Positions 1 to 8,617 of a stretch of DNA of 56,210 nt are shown here, one piece after another (position 1 is the stretch's first letter; every line of letters begins with the position of its first letter). The notes under the pieces are model-generated. The model was not told where the DNA came from. It saw only the letters and a list, made by a program, of their open reading frames with translations, and searched no databases. The stretch spans positions 1 through 56,210 of the forward strand of contig NZ_BCUU01000026.1 in NCBI RefSeq assembly GCF_001591385.1, read 5' to 3'. Source of the stretch: Variovorax soli NBRC 106424 (GTDB lineage: Bacteria; Pseudomonadota; Gammaproteobacteria; Burkholderiales; Burkholderiaceae_C). The translations under genes were made by a program, and so were the position numbers.

Positions 1-922
1 CGCGGCTCCAGCGCCCGGCCAGCGCACCGGCCACGCCGCTGGGCGCGAAGCGCAGCACCGCCAGCAGCAGGATGCCGAACAGCAGGATGCGGTACTCGGC
101 AAAGTCCGACAGGGCCTCGGGCAGCGCCACCACGATGGCGGCGCCGATCACCGGCCCGTAGGTGCGGCCCGACCCGCCGATGACCACCGCCAGCACGAAC
201 AGGATCGACTGGAAGAAGTTGAAGGCGCTGGGCGTGACGAAGGTGGTGGCCACCGCGTAGAACGAACCCGCAATGCCCGCCAGCACCGCCGAGAGCGTGA
301 AGGCCAGCGTGCGCACGGCCAACGGGTTGACGCCCATCGAGCCGGCGGCGATTTCCGAGTCGCGCACCGCGCGCATCGCCAGGCCCCAGCTGCTGCGCAC
401 CATGAGCTTGTAGAACACCAGCGTGGCCAGCATGAGCAGGATGGCGGCCACCGCCACGCCGCGCTCGCCGATGGACCAGCTGCCCAGCGTCGGGTAGGGA
501 ATGTTCATGATCCCGTTCTGCCCGCCGGTCACATGCTCCCACTCCACGGCGGTGAACTCCACCACGAAGCCGAAGGCGATGGTGACCATGGCCAGGTACG
601 GCCCCTTCACCCGCAAAGCCACCAGGCCGAGCAAGGCGCCGAGCACGCCGGTGATGAGGATGCTCACGGGCAGCGTCCACCAGAAGCCCCAGCCCAGCTT
701 GGTGCTGAGCGCGGCGGTGGCATAGGCGCCAATGGCATAGAAGCCCACGTGGCCGAAGGAGACCAGGCCGGTGAGGCCCATCAGCACGTTCAGGCCGACA
801 CCGACGATGACGGTGAGCGCGCCGATGACCAGCAGGAACAGGTAGTACTGGTCCGCCATGGCGGCGAACACGAGCGTGGTGGCGGCCAGCGCCATCAGGA
901 TGGAGTCGCGTGGTGCTTTCAT
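1..922 (-). CDS. livM: Branched-chain amino acid-type ABC transporter permease LivM (partial, C-terminus outside window)
   Basis: Inner-membrane permease of a hydrophobic amino acid or amide ABC importer. Read from an ATG at 922, the protein begins with two hydrophobic segments and then shows the LivM signature region (GLTGLVSFGHVGFYAIGAYA, about residues 48-67). The ATG overlaps the TGA of the upstream livH by four bases (ATGA), so the two are translationally coupled. The frame stays open to the window edge, so the C-terminus and probably the LivG and LivF ATPases lie at lower coordinates. The family is certain; the substrate is not. The operon context of carbamate kinase, FdrA-like and GGT-like genes suggests an amide, ureido or gamma-glutamyl compound rather than leucine. 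Confidence 0.92.
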   Translation of the reverse strand, partial: MKAPRDSILMALAATTLVFAAMADQYYLFLLVIGALTVIVGVGLNVLMGLTGLVSFGHVGFYAIGAYATAALSTKLGWGFWWTLPVSILITGVLGALLGLVALRVKGPYLAMVTIAFGFVVEFTAVEWEHVTGGQNGIMNIPYPTLGSWSIGERGVAVAAILLMLATLVFYKLMVRSSWGLAMRAVRDSEIAAGSMGVNPLAVRTLAFTLSAVLAGIAGSFYAVATTFVTPSAFNFFQSILFVLAVVIGGSGRTYGPVIGAAIVVALPEALSDFAEYRILLFGILLLAVLRFAPSGVAGALAGRWSR

Positions 923-1788
923 ACCTTCTTCACTCCTGCCTTGCCCAGCAGCCCGTGCGGCCGCACGGCCAAGGCGAAGATCACCAGGCCGAAGGCCAGG
1001 ATGTTGGTGTAGGCCGACCCCAGCATGGAGGTGATGAGCGCCTCCACGATGCCGAAGATGAAGCCTGCGAGCACCACGCCGCGCGCACTGCTCAGGCCGC
1101 CCAGGATGCCCACCGCGAACGCCTTCACGCCGAACAGCGTGCCCATCTCGGCCGACACCGAGAAGAGCGGCGCGATGAGGATGCCGGCAATGCCTGCCAG
1201 CACCGTCGATGCGGCGTAGCAGTACATCACCGCTCGCGGCACGTCCACGCCCATGAGGCTGGCCGCCTGCGGGTTCTGCACCACCGAGAGCAGCGCCTTG
1301 CCGTACTTGGTGTGGGTGGAGAAGGCATGCAGGCCCGAGGCCACGCCGATGGCCACCACCAGGATGGCGATCTGCAGCGGCGACACCGCCAGCCCGCCCA
1401 CCGAGAAGGCCTCGCCCGACACCGGCAGCACCAGCGAGCGCGGCTCCTTGCCGAAGGTGAACATCACCGTGTGCTCCAGGATGATGCCCACCGCGATGGT
1501 GGCCATGAGCCAGGCATTGGAGCCCGCGCGCACGAAGGGCCGCACCGCCGTGCGCTCGATGAGCATGCCCCACAGCCCGCACAGCACCAGGGCCGCGACG
1601 ATCGCCAGAGCGATCGGCCAGCCCCAGGCCGCCGAGAAGATGTAGCAAAGCACCGCGCCCAGCATGAGCGAGGTGCCGTGCGCGAAGTTGACCGTGTTCG
1701 ACACGGCAAAGGTGATGTGGAAGCCCAGCGCAAGGAGGCCGTACATGCCCCCCATGCACAGGCCCGAGACGAGTGCCAGAGATATCAA
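919..1788 (-). CDS. livH: Branched-chain amino acid-type ABC transporter permease LivH
   Basis: Second inner-membrane permease of the importer, 289 residues, the usual LivH length. The N-terminus (MYGLLALGFHITFAVSNTVN) and the following NFAHG are the classic LivH entry motif, and hydrophobic segments run throughout. No ATG fits: the ATG at 1793 meets a stop after two codons. The start is therefore taken as TTG at 1788, preceded by AAGGAG at seven bases. It lies 68 bases downstream of the GGT-like gene on the same strand and overlaps livM by four bases. It is expected to pair with LivM and with the receptor encoded divergently at 8618. Confidence 0.92.
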   Translation of the reverse strand: MISLALVSGLCMGGMYGLLALGFHITFAVSNTVNFAHGTSLMLGAVLCYIFSAAWGWPIALAIVAALVLCGLWGMLIERTAVRPFVRAGSNAWLMATIAVGIILEHTVMFTFGKEPRSLVLPVSGEAFSVGGLAVSPLQIAILVVAIGVASGLHAFSTHTKYGKALLSVVQNPQAASLMGVDVPRAVMYCYAASTVLAGIAGILIAPLFSVSAEMGTLFGVKAFAVGILGGLSSARGVVLAGFIFGIVEALITSMLGSAYTNILAFGLVIFALAVRPHGLLGKAGVKKV

Positions 1789-1856
1789 TTCATGTCTCCT
1801 TCGTTATGGGGCCCGTGGCGAGGCCCTGTTTCATCCAACCACCACTTGCCTGCAGC

Positions 1857-3446
1857 TCAGAGCGCTGCAACCAACCCGTCCGAGCGCGGATCCGACGCGC
1901 CCGAGATCATTCCGTTGGGGTGGCGCACCAGCGCGCCCGCATGCCCCACGAAATCCGAGAAGCCGGGAATCAGCTCCACGTCGTGGCCTGCCTTCTTCAG
2001 CGCATCCACCACGGCCGGGTCGAGCCGGTCCTCGACCTTCAGGCTCACGCTCATCTGGCCCCAGGTTCGGCCCAGCAGCCAGCGCGGCGCGGTGACGGCC
2101 TGCTGCAAGTCCTGGCCGAACATGGCGTAGCGGCTGAAGACCGCGGCCTGGCTCTGCGGCTGGCCGTCGCCGCCCATGTTCCCGTAGACCATCTCGCGCC
2201 CGTCTGACAGGCGCGCCAGCGCCGGGTTGAGCGTGTGGAAGGGCTTGCGGCCCGGCTCCAGCGCGAGGTGCGAGGCCGGGTCGAGCGAGAAGCTGGAGCC
2301 GCGGTTCTGCCAGTTGATGCCGGTGTCCTGCAGCACCACGCCGGAGCCGAACTCCCAGTACACGCTCTGGATGTAGCTCACCGAGCAGCCTTCGCCGTCC
2401 ATCGCGCCCATCCACACCGTGTCGCCCTTGATGGCCGGCTCAGGCCAGGGGCGCGCACGGGCCGGGTCGATGGCCCTGGCACGCTCGTCCAGCGCCGCGG
2501 GCGTGAGGAAGTCGGCCGGGTCCACCGTCATCGCCTCGGGGTCGCCCACATGGCGGTTGCGCACCAGGAAGGCCTGCTTGGTCGATTCGACCAGGCCGTG
2601 CACATGGGCGAAGCTGTCGACCGTGGCGCCCTCGCGGATGCGGTCGAAGATGCCCAGGATCATCAGCGAGGCCAGGCCCTGCGTGGGTGGCGGCATGTTG
2701 TAGCCGGTGCCCACCGACAGCTTCACCTCCAGCGGCGTGACGAGCGAGGCATGGTGGCGCTGCAGGTCCTGCAGGCGCACGGGGCTGCCCAGGCGTTCCA
2801 GCTCGGCCGCCAGCGCATGCGCGATCTCGCCGCGGTAGAAGTCCGACAGGCCCCGCTGCGCCAGCTGCTCCAGCGTGCCGGCCAGCGCCGGAAAGCGCTG
2901 CACGCTGCGCACCTCGGGCAAGGCGCCGCCATCGCGCAGGAAGGCCTGGGCAAAGCCCGGCTGCGGCGCCAGCTCTTCGCGGAACTTCTGCGTGTAGTCG
3001 ATCTGGCTCTGCGTGACCGGCGCGCCGTTGCGCGCGTACCAGATGGCGTCCTGCAGCAGGCGCGACAGCGGCAGCTTGCCGCCGGCATGCTCCAGCGCCG
3101 CCTGCCAGCCCGACACGGCGCCGGCCACGGTGTTGGCCGCCAGCGGGCCGCGCGAGGGAATCGCCTCAGGGTAGCCCGCATTGCGGTACCAGTCGCGCGT
3201 GGCCAGTCCGGCGGCGCGGCCGCAGGCTTCCACGCCGCGCGGCGCCTTGCCCGGCTGGCTGATCAGCCAGAAGCCGTCGCCGCCGATGCTGTTCATGTGC
3301 GGGTACACCACGGCAATCACCGCGGCGGCCGCCACCATCGCCTCGACCGCGTTGCCGCCGTCGCGCAGCACGCCGGCACCGGCCTGTGCGGCCAGGTGGT
3401 GCGGCGCGGTCGCCATGCCGCGCGGGGAACTCAGCGCCCTCAGCAT
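1857..3446 (-). CDS. Gamma-glutamyltransferase family protein (Ntn hydrolase)
   Basis: Member of the gamma-glutamyltranspeptidase family of N-terminal-nucleophile hydrolases, 529 residues. The start is ATG at 3446, which overlaps the TGA of the upstream DUF1116 gene by seven bases. The N-terminal glycine-rich region (GGNAVEAMVAAAAV and NSIGGDGFW) and the predicted self-cleavage site (KGDTVWMGAMD, Thr343 as nucleophile) are visible, followed by the FGSGVV motif. There is no signal peptide, so unlike classical periplasmic GGT it should be cytosolic. The motif around the nucleophile (DTV rather than TTH) marks a divergent subfamily. Its place in a carbamate kinase operon suggests hydrolysis of an amide-linked intermediate. 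Family confidence is high; the reaction is unknown. Confidence 0.85.
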   Translation of the reverse strand: MLRALSSPRGMATAPHHLAAQAGAGVLRDGGNAVEAMVAAAAVIAVVYPHMNSIGGDGFWLISQPGKAPRGVEACGRAAGLATRDWYRNAGYPEAIPSRGPLAANTVAGAVSGWQAALEHAGGKLPLSRLLQDAIWYARNGAPVTQSQIDYTQKFREELAPQPGFAQAFLRDGGALPEVRSVQRFPALAGTLEQLAQRGLSDFYRGEIAHALAAELERLGSPVRLQDLQRHHASLVTPLEVKLSVGTGYNMPPPTQGLASLMILGIFDRIREGATVDSFAHVHGLVESTKQAFLVRNRHVGDPEAMTVDPADFLTPAALDERARAIDPARARPWPEPAIKGDTVWMGAMDGEGCSVSYIQSVYWEFGSGVVLQDTGINWQNRGSSFSLDPASHLALEPGRKPFHTLNPALARLSDGREMVYGNMGGDGQPQSQAAVFSRYAMFGQDLQQAVTAPRWLLGRTWGQMSVSLKVEDRLDPAVVDALKKAGHDVELIPGFSDFVGHAGALVRHPNGMISGASDPRSDGLVAAL

Positions 3447-4882
3447 GCCGGTTTCGCCTGTTGTGCCAGGGCCATCACCGCCTGCGTGAAGCAGCCCATG
3501 GGCGAGCGAACGATGCCCGCGCCGATCTGCCCCACCCCGGCCTGCTTGTGCGCGATGCCGGTGGTGACCACCGGCCGCATGCCGTTGTCCACCACCTTGC
3601 GGATGTCGATGCCGCACGGTGCGCCGGCAAAGTCCAGGTTGGGCAGCGACAGCGCGCCGTTGCGCGCCGCGGTGATCTCGTACATCTCGCGCGAGTAGCC
3701 CACCGCCTGCGCCACCGTGCCGCCCACCAGTTGCACCAGCGCGGGCGAGGCCGCGAGCGAAGAGCCGCCGTAGCCGGCGGTCTCGCAGATGGCGCTGTCG
3801 CCCAGGTCCGGGTTGCCGTCGGTCGCGACAAAGCCGGGGAAGTACAGGCCCTGCGGCATTTCGGAGGCGGCCTGGAACCACTGCTTGCCCAGGCCGCTGA
3901 CGCGCACGCCCGTGGTCACGCCGTTGCGCGCGATGGCGGTGACGATGCTGCAGTTCTCGATACCGTGCACGGCGTCCATCGTGGCCTTGGACGATGTCAT
4001 CGACAGGTTCAGGAAGAACTGGGAATTACCCGCGATGAATTCCAGCGTCTCGCGGATCGGGCCGCGGTCGCCCGGCGCGTCGGCCAGCGGCACCGAGATC
4101 GCCGCCAGGAACTGCAGCGTGGCCGCCGCATTGCGGCTGTGCACTTCGTCGCCCATCAAAAGCGCCTGCGCCTGGATGGCGCGCAGGTCCAGCCCGCCGA
4201 TGGCGCGCACCGCCGTCTGCAGCGTGGGCGCCAGCACGCTCTCGATCCAGCGCAGGCGGTCGATCACGTCCTGCCCGTTGGCGCCAAAGCGCAGCACGCG
4301 GCCGATGCCCTCGCTCATGTTCGAGTAGGCCATGTTGCCGAAGGTCTCGTTGCGCACCACGAAGAGCGGCATCGACGAGGAGATCACGCCGGCCATCGGG
4401 CCCACCGCGCCGTAGTCGTGGCACTGGGCGAACTTGAATTCGCCGCGGCCCAGCATTTCCTCGGCCTGCGCTTCGGAGTCGGCCCAGCCTTCGTACAGCA
4501 CCGCGCCGACCATGGCGCCGCGCATCGGGCCGCACATCCTGTCCCAGGCGATGGGCGCGCCGGCATGCAGCAGCGTGCGGCCGATGTCGGGCCACACGTC
4601 GCGTGCGTGCAGCGCCACGTCCACCAGCATGGGCTGCGCGGAGGTGATGCGCTCCACCGCCACCTTGTTGGCGGCGTCGATGCGCGAGCCGATGCACCCG
4701 GGGTCGTCCGCGTCGCCCGCCAGGTTGGCCAGGGCCCAGGCCAGCGATGCGTCCGCATCGCCCGGCGGCTGCCAGTCCAGCTGCAGGGCCTGGCCGCCAC
4801 GCTCGGTCACGCTGCGCGTGAACGACTCCAGACCCACGTTCATGACGGACAGGCCGTCTTGCTCGAGAAGCGCGACACTCAT
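3440..4882 (-). CDS. DUF1116 (YlbE/AllG-like) protein, putative carbamoyltransferase component
   Basis: A 480-residue protein of the DUF1116 family. The start at 4882 is fixed by AGGAG six bases or so upstream. In E. coli the family member YlbE sits with FdrA and YlbF, and these have been proposed to form the oxamate carbamoyltransferase of allantoin fermentation, which passes carbamoyl phosphate to carbamate kinase. Here the gene follows carbamate kinase by 38 bases and precedes the GGT-like gene with an overlap. Conserved-looking stretches include WDRMCGPMRGAMVGA and GFVATDGNPDLGDSAICETA. A YlbF-like (DUF2877) partner is not seen in the window, so either it lies elsewhere or the complex works with two subunits. 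Role by family association only. Confidence 0.8.
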   Translation of the reverse strand: MSVALLEQDGLSVMNVGLESFTRSVTERGGQALQLDWQPPGDADASLAWALANLAGDADDPGCIGSRIDAANKVAVERITSAQPMLVDVALHARDVWPDIGRTLLHAGAPIAWDRMCGPMRGAMVGAVLYEGWADSEAQAEEMLGRGEFKFAQCHDYGAVGPMAGVISSSMPLFVVRNETFGNMAYSNMSEGIGRVLRFGANGQDVIDRLRWIESVLAPTLQTAVRAIGGLDLRAIQAQALLMGDEVHSRNAAATLQFLAAISVPLADAPGDRGPIRETLEFIAGNSQFFLNLSMTSSKATMDAVHGIENCSIVTAIARNGVTTGVRVSGLGKQWFQAASEMPQGLYFPGFVATDGNPDLGDSAICETAGYGGSSLAASPALVQLVGGTVAQAVGYSREMYEITAARNGALSLPNLDFAGAPCGIDIRKVVDNGMRPVVTTGIAHKQAGVGQIGAGIVRSPMGCFTQAVMALAQQAKPAC

Positions 4883-4920
4883 CTTCTTTTCTCCTAGTCG
4901 TGTTCTTGGGGTGCCCGCGT

Positions 4921-5910
4921 TCACGGGACGATCCGGGTTCCGGCGGTGCCCTGCAGCGCGCCGTGCAGGCACTCGATCGAGGTGATGATCACTTCGGTGC
5001 CGCCCGCGTCGAGGTAGCGCAGCGCCGCTTCGATCTTGGGGCCCATGCTGCCGGGCGGGAACTGCCCGTCGGCATGGTGGGCGCGCGCCTCGGCGGCCGT
5101 CATGCGGTCGATGGCGCGCTGCGTAGGCTTGCCGAAATCCACCGCCACGCGGTCCACGCCGGTGAGCATCACCAGCGACTGCGCGCCCAGCTGCGCAGCC
5201 AGCATGGCGCTGGTCAGGTCCTTGTCGATCACGGCCGACACGCCGTGGTAGCAGCCGTTCTCGTCGCGCGTGACCGGGATGCCGCCGCCGCCGACGGTGA
5301 TCGGGATCACGTTGGCCGCCAGCAGCGCTTCCATGGCGCCCAGCTCGACGATGCGCCGGGGCTGCGGCGACGGCACCACGCGCCGGTAGCCGCGGCCCGA
5401 GTCCTCGACGAAGCGCCAGTCCTGCTCGCGCGTGAGCTGCTGCGCGTCCTGCTCGCTGAAGAAGCGACCCACCGGCTTGGTCGGGTTGGCAAAGCCCGGG
5501 TCGTTGGCATCCACCTCCACCTGCGTGACGATGGAGCTCACCTCCATGTCCACGCCGTGCTGGTGCAGCACGTTGGCCAGGGTCTGCTGCAGCATGTAGC
5601 CCATGCCGCCCTGCGAGTGGGCCACGCACACGTCCATGGGCATGGGCGGCAGCTCGTTGGCGGTGCGCGCCATGCGGAACAGGATGTTGCCCACCACCGG
5701 CCCGTTGCCGTGGGTGAGGACGATCCTGAAGCCCTCCTGCACGATGCGCGCGAGGTGTTCGCAGGCCTGCGCCATCAGCGCCATCTGCTCGGAGGCCAGG
5801 CCCTTGATGCCCGGCGGGTAGGCGGCGTTGCCGCCGAAGGCGATGACCACGCGGCGCTGGGCCGCCCGGAGGTCGCGCTGCGCGGCGACGGCGTCGATTC
5901 GGCTGTTCAT
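4921..5910 (-). CDS. arcC: Carbamate kinase
   Basis: Cytosolic carbamate kinase (ATP + carbamate to and from ADP + carbamoyl phosphate), 329 residues, near the usual 310. Amino acid kinase landmarks are plain: VVIAFGGNA near the N-terminus, LTHGNGPVVGN, HSQGGMGYMLQQ, ITVGGGGIPV and the ATP-site segment GSMGPKIEAALRYL near the C-terminus. The ATG at 5910 directly abuts the TAG of fdrA with no gap, so it is translationally coupled. Between the FdrA-like and DUF1116 genes it most likely harvests ATP from carbamoyl phosphate released by them. No arginine deiminase or ornithine carbamoyltransferase gene is nearby, which argues against an arginine deiminase pathway role. Confidence 0.92.
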   Translation of the reverse strand: MNSRIDAVAAQRDLRAAQRRVVIAFGGNAAYPPGIKGLASEQMALMAQACEHLARIVQEGFRIVLTHGNGPVVGNILFRMARTANELPPMPMDVCVAHSQGGMGYMLQQTLANVLHQHGVDMEVSSIVTQVEVDANDPGFANPTKPVGRFFSEQDAQQLTREQDWRFVEDSGRGYRRVVPSPQPRRIVELGAMEALLAANVIPITVGGGGIPVTRDENGCYHGVSAVIDKDLTSAMLAAQLGAQSLVMLTGVDRVAVDFGKPTQRAIDRMTAAEARAHHADGQFPPGSMGPKIEAALRYLDAGGTEVIITSIECLHGALQGTAGTRIVP

Positions 5911-7455
5911 CTACTTCACCGCTTCCAGAGTGGGTTTCTTCGCACGCGCCGCGGCGCGCAGACCGATCTCGCCGGCCATGCGCGCCGCCGCCGTGCTGCT
6001 GGGCAGCACCAGCGCGCCGGCTTCGCGCAGGCGCGCCTGCTGCACCGACAGGCGCTGCGGATCGCGCTCGGTGCCGCACACGAAGGCGAGCACCGAGAGG
6101 TGGCGGCCGGCCTTCGCGCACGACGCCTTGGCTGCGGCGATGGCAGGAGCCAGTGCGCCGGCCGGGTCCTCGTGGCCGGCGTAGCCCAGCACCACGTCCA
6201 GCACGATCACCGCGGTGGCCGGGTCGGCCGCCTCGCGCTCGATGTGCTCCAGGCGGGCGCTCGGGTCGATCATGGGATGCGGACGGCCCACGGTGTATTC
6301 GTCGTCGCCCAGGTCGACGGCCTCGTGGCCGTCCTGCGCGCCCAGGCCCAGGCGGTTCCAGAGGATCTGCGCCTCGGAGGCGAAGGTGCCGCCCGAATAC
6401 AGGCCCCGCACCGCGCGCTGCGTGGGCGCCAGACGCTCCACCTCGTGCTGGGCCGCGCGCACCGACTCCTCGCTCTGCCGCGACGGTGCATAGGGCTTGC
6501 CTTCGAGCAGCGCCACCGCACCCGCGGCGGCATCGAAGAGCGTGGTGGCCACCACGATGTGCGGCGGCAGCTTGCGCGCCGGCGCCTCGGCGCCCAGGAA
6601 CAGCACCACGGCCGGCTTGCCCACCGCTTCCAGCTGCTCGAAGATGCGCTCGGCCACCTCGGGTGCCGGCGGCTTGGAGACGATGCCGATCACGCGCGTG
6701 GCGGCATCGGCGGCCAGCAGGTCGATGGCCTGGCGCATGGTGGCGCCGCCGATCTCGGCGTACACGTCGCGCCCGCCGGTGCCGATGGCATGGCGGATGC
6801 CCTGGCCCAGCGTGTCGATCTGGCTGCTGACTTCCTGCAGGCCGGTGCCGGACGCGCCCACCAGGCCGATGGCGCCATCGCGCACCACGTTGGCAAAGCC
6901 CAGCGGCGTGCCGCGGATGATGGCGGTGCCGCAGTCGGGCCCCATCACCAGCAGGCCCTTGCGCGCCGCCACGTCCTTGAGGGCACGCTCCTGCTCCAGC
7001 GGCACGTTGTCGCTGAACAGGAAGACGTGCATGCCGGCGCGCAGCGCCTTCATGGCCTCGCCGGCGGCGTAGGGGCCGGGCACGGAGATCTGCGCCAGCA
7101 CCGCATCGGAGCGCGTGCGCGCCATGCAGATGGAGCGCAGCGGCAGCTTGAAGCCCTCGCCGCCGCCCTCGTCCTTCTTCTGCGAGCCTTCGAGCTGCGC
7201 GGCCACGTCGGCCAGCGCGGTCTCCAGCAGCTCGGCGGTGTCGGCCTCGACGCTGACCATCACGTCGCCGGGGCGCGCGGCCTCCAGCGCCGGGTCGAGC
7301 AGGCCCGAGGCGGCCATGATCGCCTTGTTGGCGGGCGTTCCCATCAGCAGGGTCACGCGCTTCACGCCTTCCTGGGCCAGCACGAGCTGCCCGATGCGCA
7401 TCAACGCGACTGAATCCTTGTACAGGTTCGGTTTGATAGAGACGGAGACTGGCAC
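5911..7455 (-). CDS. fdrA: FdrA-like protein (acyl-CoA synthetase-like fold, AllF type)
   Basis: FdrA family protein, 514 residues, with the two-domain layout of succinyl-CoA ligase alpha subunits: an N-terminal part starting KPNLYKDSVALM and a Rossmann part with GLVGASGTGLQEVSSQID, then YAEIGGATMRQAIDLL. In E. coli FdrA (AllF) is proposed to act with YlbE and YlbF on oxalurate to give oxamate and carbamoyl phosphate. The start is the GTG at 7455, with AAAGG about eight bases upstream; a longer frame would run into the divergent LysR gene. First gene of the operon fdrA-arcC-DUF1116-GGT-livH-livM, probably controlled by the LysR protein beside it. Exact substrate is inferred, not shown. Confidence 0.85.
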   Translation of the reverse strand: MPVSVSIKPNLYKDSVALMRIGQLVLAQEGVKRVTLLMGTPANKAIMAASGLLDPALEAARPGDVMVSVEADTAELLETALADVAAQLEGSQKKDEGGGEGFKLPLRSICMARTRSDAVLAQISVPGPYAAGEAMKALRAGMHVFLFSDNVPLEQERALKDVAARKGLLVMGPDCGTAIIRGTPLGFANVVRDGAIGLVGASGTGLQEVSSQIDTLGQGIRHAIGTGGRDVYAEIGGATMRQAIDLLAADAATRVIGIVSKPPAPEVAERIFEQLEAVGKPAVVLFLGAEAPARKLPPHIVVATTLFDAAAGAVALLEGKPYAPSRQSEESVRAAQHEVERLAPTQRAVRGLYSGGTFASEAQILWNRLGLGAQDGHEAVDLGDDEYTVGRPHPMIDPSARLEHIEREAADPATAVIVLDVVLGYAGHEDPAGALAPAIAAAKASCAKAGRHLSVLAFVCGTERDPQRLSVQQARLREAGALVLPSSTAAARMAGEIGLRAAARAKKPTLEAVK

Positions 7456-7544
7456 GTGGATACCTTTCGTCGATTCGGTGCAACGGTGGTGTTGTGCGGG
7501 CACTGTATGAATCGGGTGCATGGGGTGTCCAGACGGCATCGGAT

Positions 7545-8474
7545 ATGTTTAAGATTCATGCCGTGGATAACAGCCTCCGCCTCAGCTCCCTGGACCTGAA
7601 CCTGCTCGTGGTGTTCGATGCGATCCTCAAAGACCGCAACATCACCGCCGCAGGCAGGCGCATCGGCCTCTCGCAGCCGGCCATGAGCAACGCGCTGGCG
7701 CGCCTTCGCAAGACCTTCAACGACCCGCTGTTCGTGCGCACCGGCGGCGGCATGCAGCCCACGCCCTATGCCGAGATGCTGGGCCCGCCGATCCAGCGCG
7801 CGTGCGAGCTGGTGGCCAACTCGCTGAACATCGACACCACCTTCGAACCGCTGTCGGCCACCTGCACTTTCAACTTCTACGTGACCGACATCGGCGCGGC
7901 CGTTTTCCTGCCGAAGCTGCTGCGCACCATGGTGCAGCGCGCACCCAATGCCAAGGTGAATGTGCTGCGCATTCCGGAGTACGGCGAGCAGGCAGCCATG
8001 GCCTCCGGCGACGTGGACCTGGCCATCGGTTTTTTCCCCGATTTGAGAGCGGGTTTCTACCAACAGCGTTTGTACGTAGACAACTTCGTGTGCCTGATGA
8101 GTGCCGACCATCCGCAGGCCAACAAGCCGGTCGGTGTGGACGAGTTCATGGAGATGCGCCACGCCATCATCACCACGCCCGGCACCGGCCATGCGGCGGT
8201 GGTGCAGCGGGCATTCGCGCGGCACCGGCTGCCGGTGGCGCTGACCATTCCGCACTTCACCGCGGTGCCCATCATCGTGAGCCAGTCCGACTACGTGGTC
8301 ACCGTGCCGCGGCGCCTCGCGCTGGCCTTCTCCGACTTCCCCGGCATCAAGATGATCGAGCCGCCGATCAAGATCCCGTCCTTCGAGATCAAGCAGCACT
8401 GGCACGAGCGCTACCACCACGATCCGGCCAACCGCTGGATCCGCTCGCTGATTGCCGAAGTGCTCGTTCAGTAG
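7545..8474 (+). CDS. LysR-family transcriptional regulator
   Basis: LysR-type regulator, 309 residues. The N-terminal winged helix-turn-helix (DLNLLVVFDAILKDRNITAA, then RIGLSQPAMSNALARLRKTF) spans about residues 12-70 and is of the NodD/SyrM-like branch, followed by a periplasmic-binding-like effector domain. ATG at 7545 was chosen because it gives the canonical short N-terminus. It is divergent from fdrA across 89 bases and is followed by the LivK-type receptor on the same strand. It therefore most likely controls the transporter and carbamoyl-phosphate operon in response to its substrate. The intergenic region holds an imperfect ATG-N9-CAT dyad at 7507-7521 that could be a LysR box; this is weak evidence. 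Confidence 0.9.
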   Translation: MFKIHAVDNSLRLSSLDLNLLVVFDAILKDRNITAAGRRIGLSQPAMSNALARLRKTFNDPLFVRTGGGMQPTPYAEMLGPPIQRACELVANSLNIDTTFEPLSATCTFNFYVTDIGAAVFLPKLLRTMVQRAPNAKVNVLRIPEYGEQAAMASGDVDLAIGFFPDLRAGFYQQRLYVDNFVCLMSADHPQANKPVGVDEFMEMRHAIITTPGTGHAAVVQRAFARHRLPVALTIPHFTAVPIIVSQSDYVVTVPRRLALAFSDFPGIKMIEPPIKIPSFEIKQHWHERYHHDPANRWIRSLIAEVLVQ

Positions 8475-8492
8475 CCCGGGCAGGCCGCGGCG

Positions 8493-8507
8493 GCACCGGG
8501 CCGGTGC
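8493..8507 (+). terminator. Hairpin after the LysR gene
   Basis: Perfect stem GCACCG/CGGTGC with a three-base loop, 18 bases after the LysR stop codon, followed a few bases later by CTTTATT. It could end the LysR transcript before the receptor gene. The U-tract is poor, so this may only be a GC-rich hairpin. Confidence 0.4.
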
Positions 8508-8617
8508 AGCCCGCTTTATTCACTTCATGAATTCGGACTATGCGTCTGGGGAGGCTGCGCCGCGGCGGTGCTGGGACTAAATTGCGCTGGCATTCCGCAT
8601 ATACAAAGGAGACACGC

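Noticed and set aside
4921..5910. Carbamate kinase as part of an arginine deiminase pathway
   Set aside because: No arcA, arcB or arginine/ornithine antiporter gene is present; direct coupling to FdrA-like and DUF1116 genes favours another source of carbamoyl phosphate.
4900..7413. Long plus-strand open frame opposite carbamate kinase and FdrA
   Set aside because: Antisense shadow with biased composition and no ribosome site; the minus strand has full family motifs.
3440..7483. A single open frame of over 1300 codons on the minus strand
   Set aside because: Only its last 480 residues (from ATG 4882) are protein-like. The rest is Arg/Ala/Gly-rich shadow of the carbamate kinase and FdrA genes in another frame.
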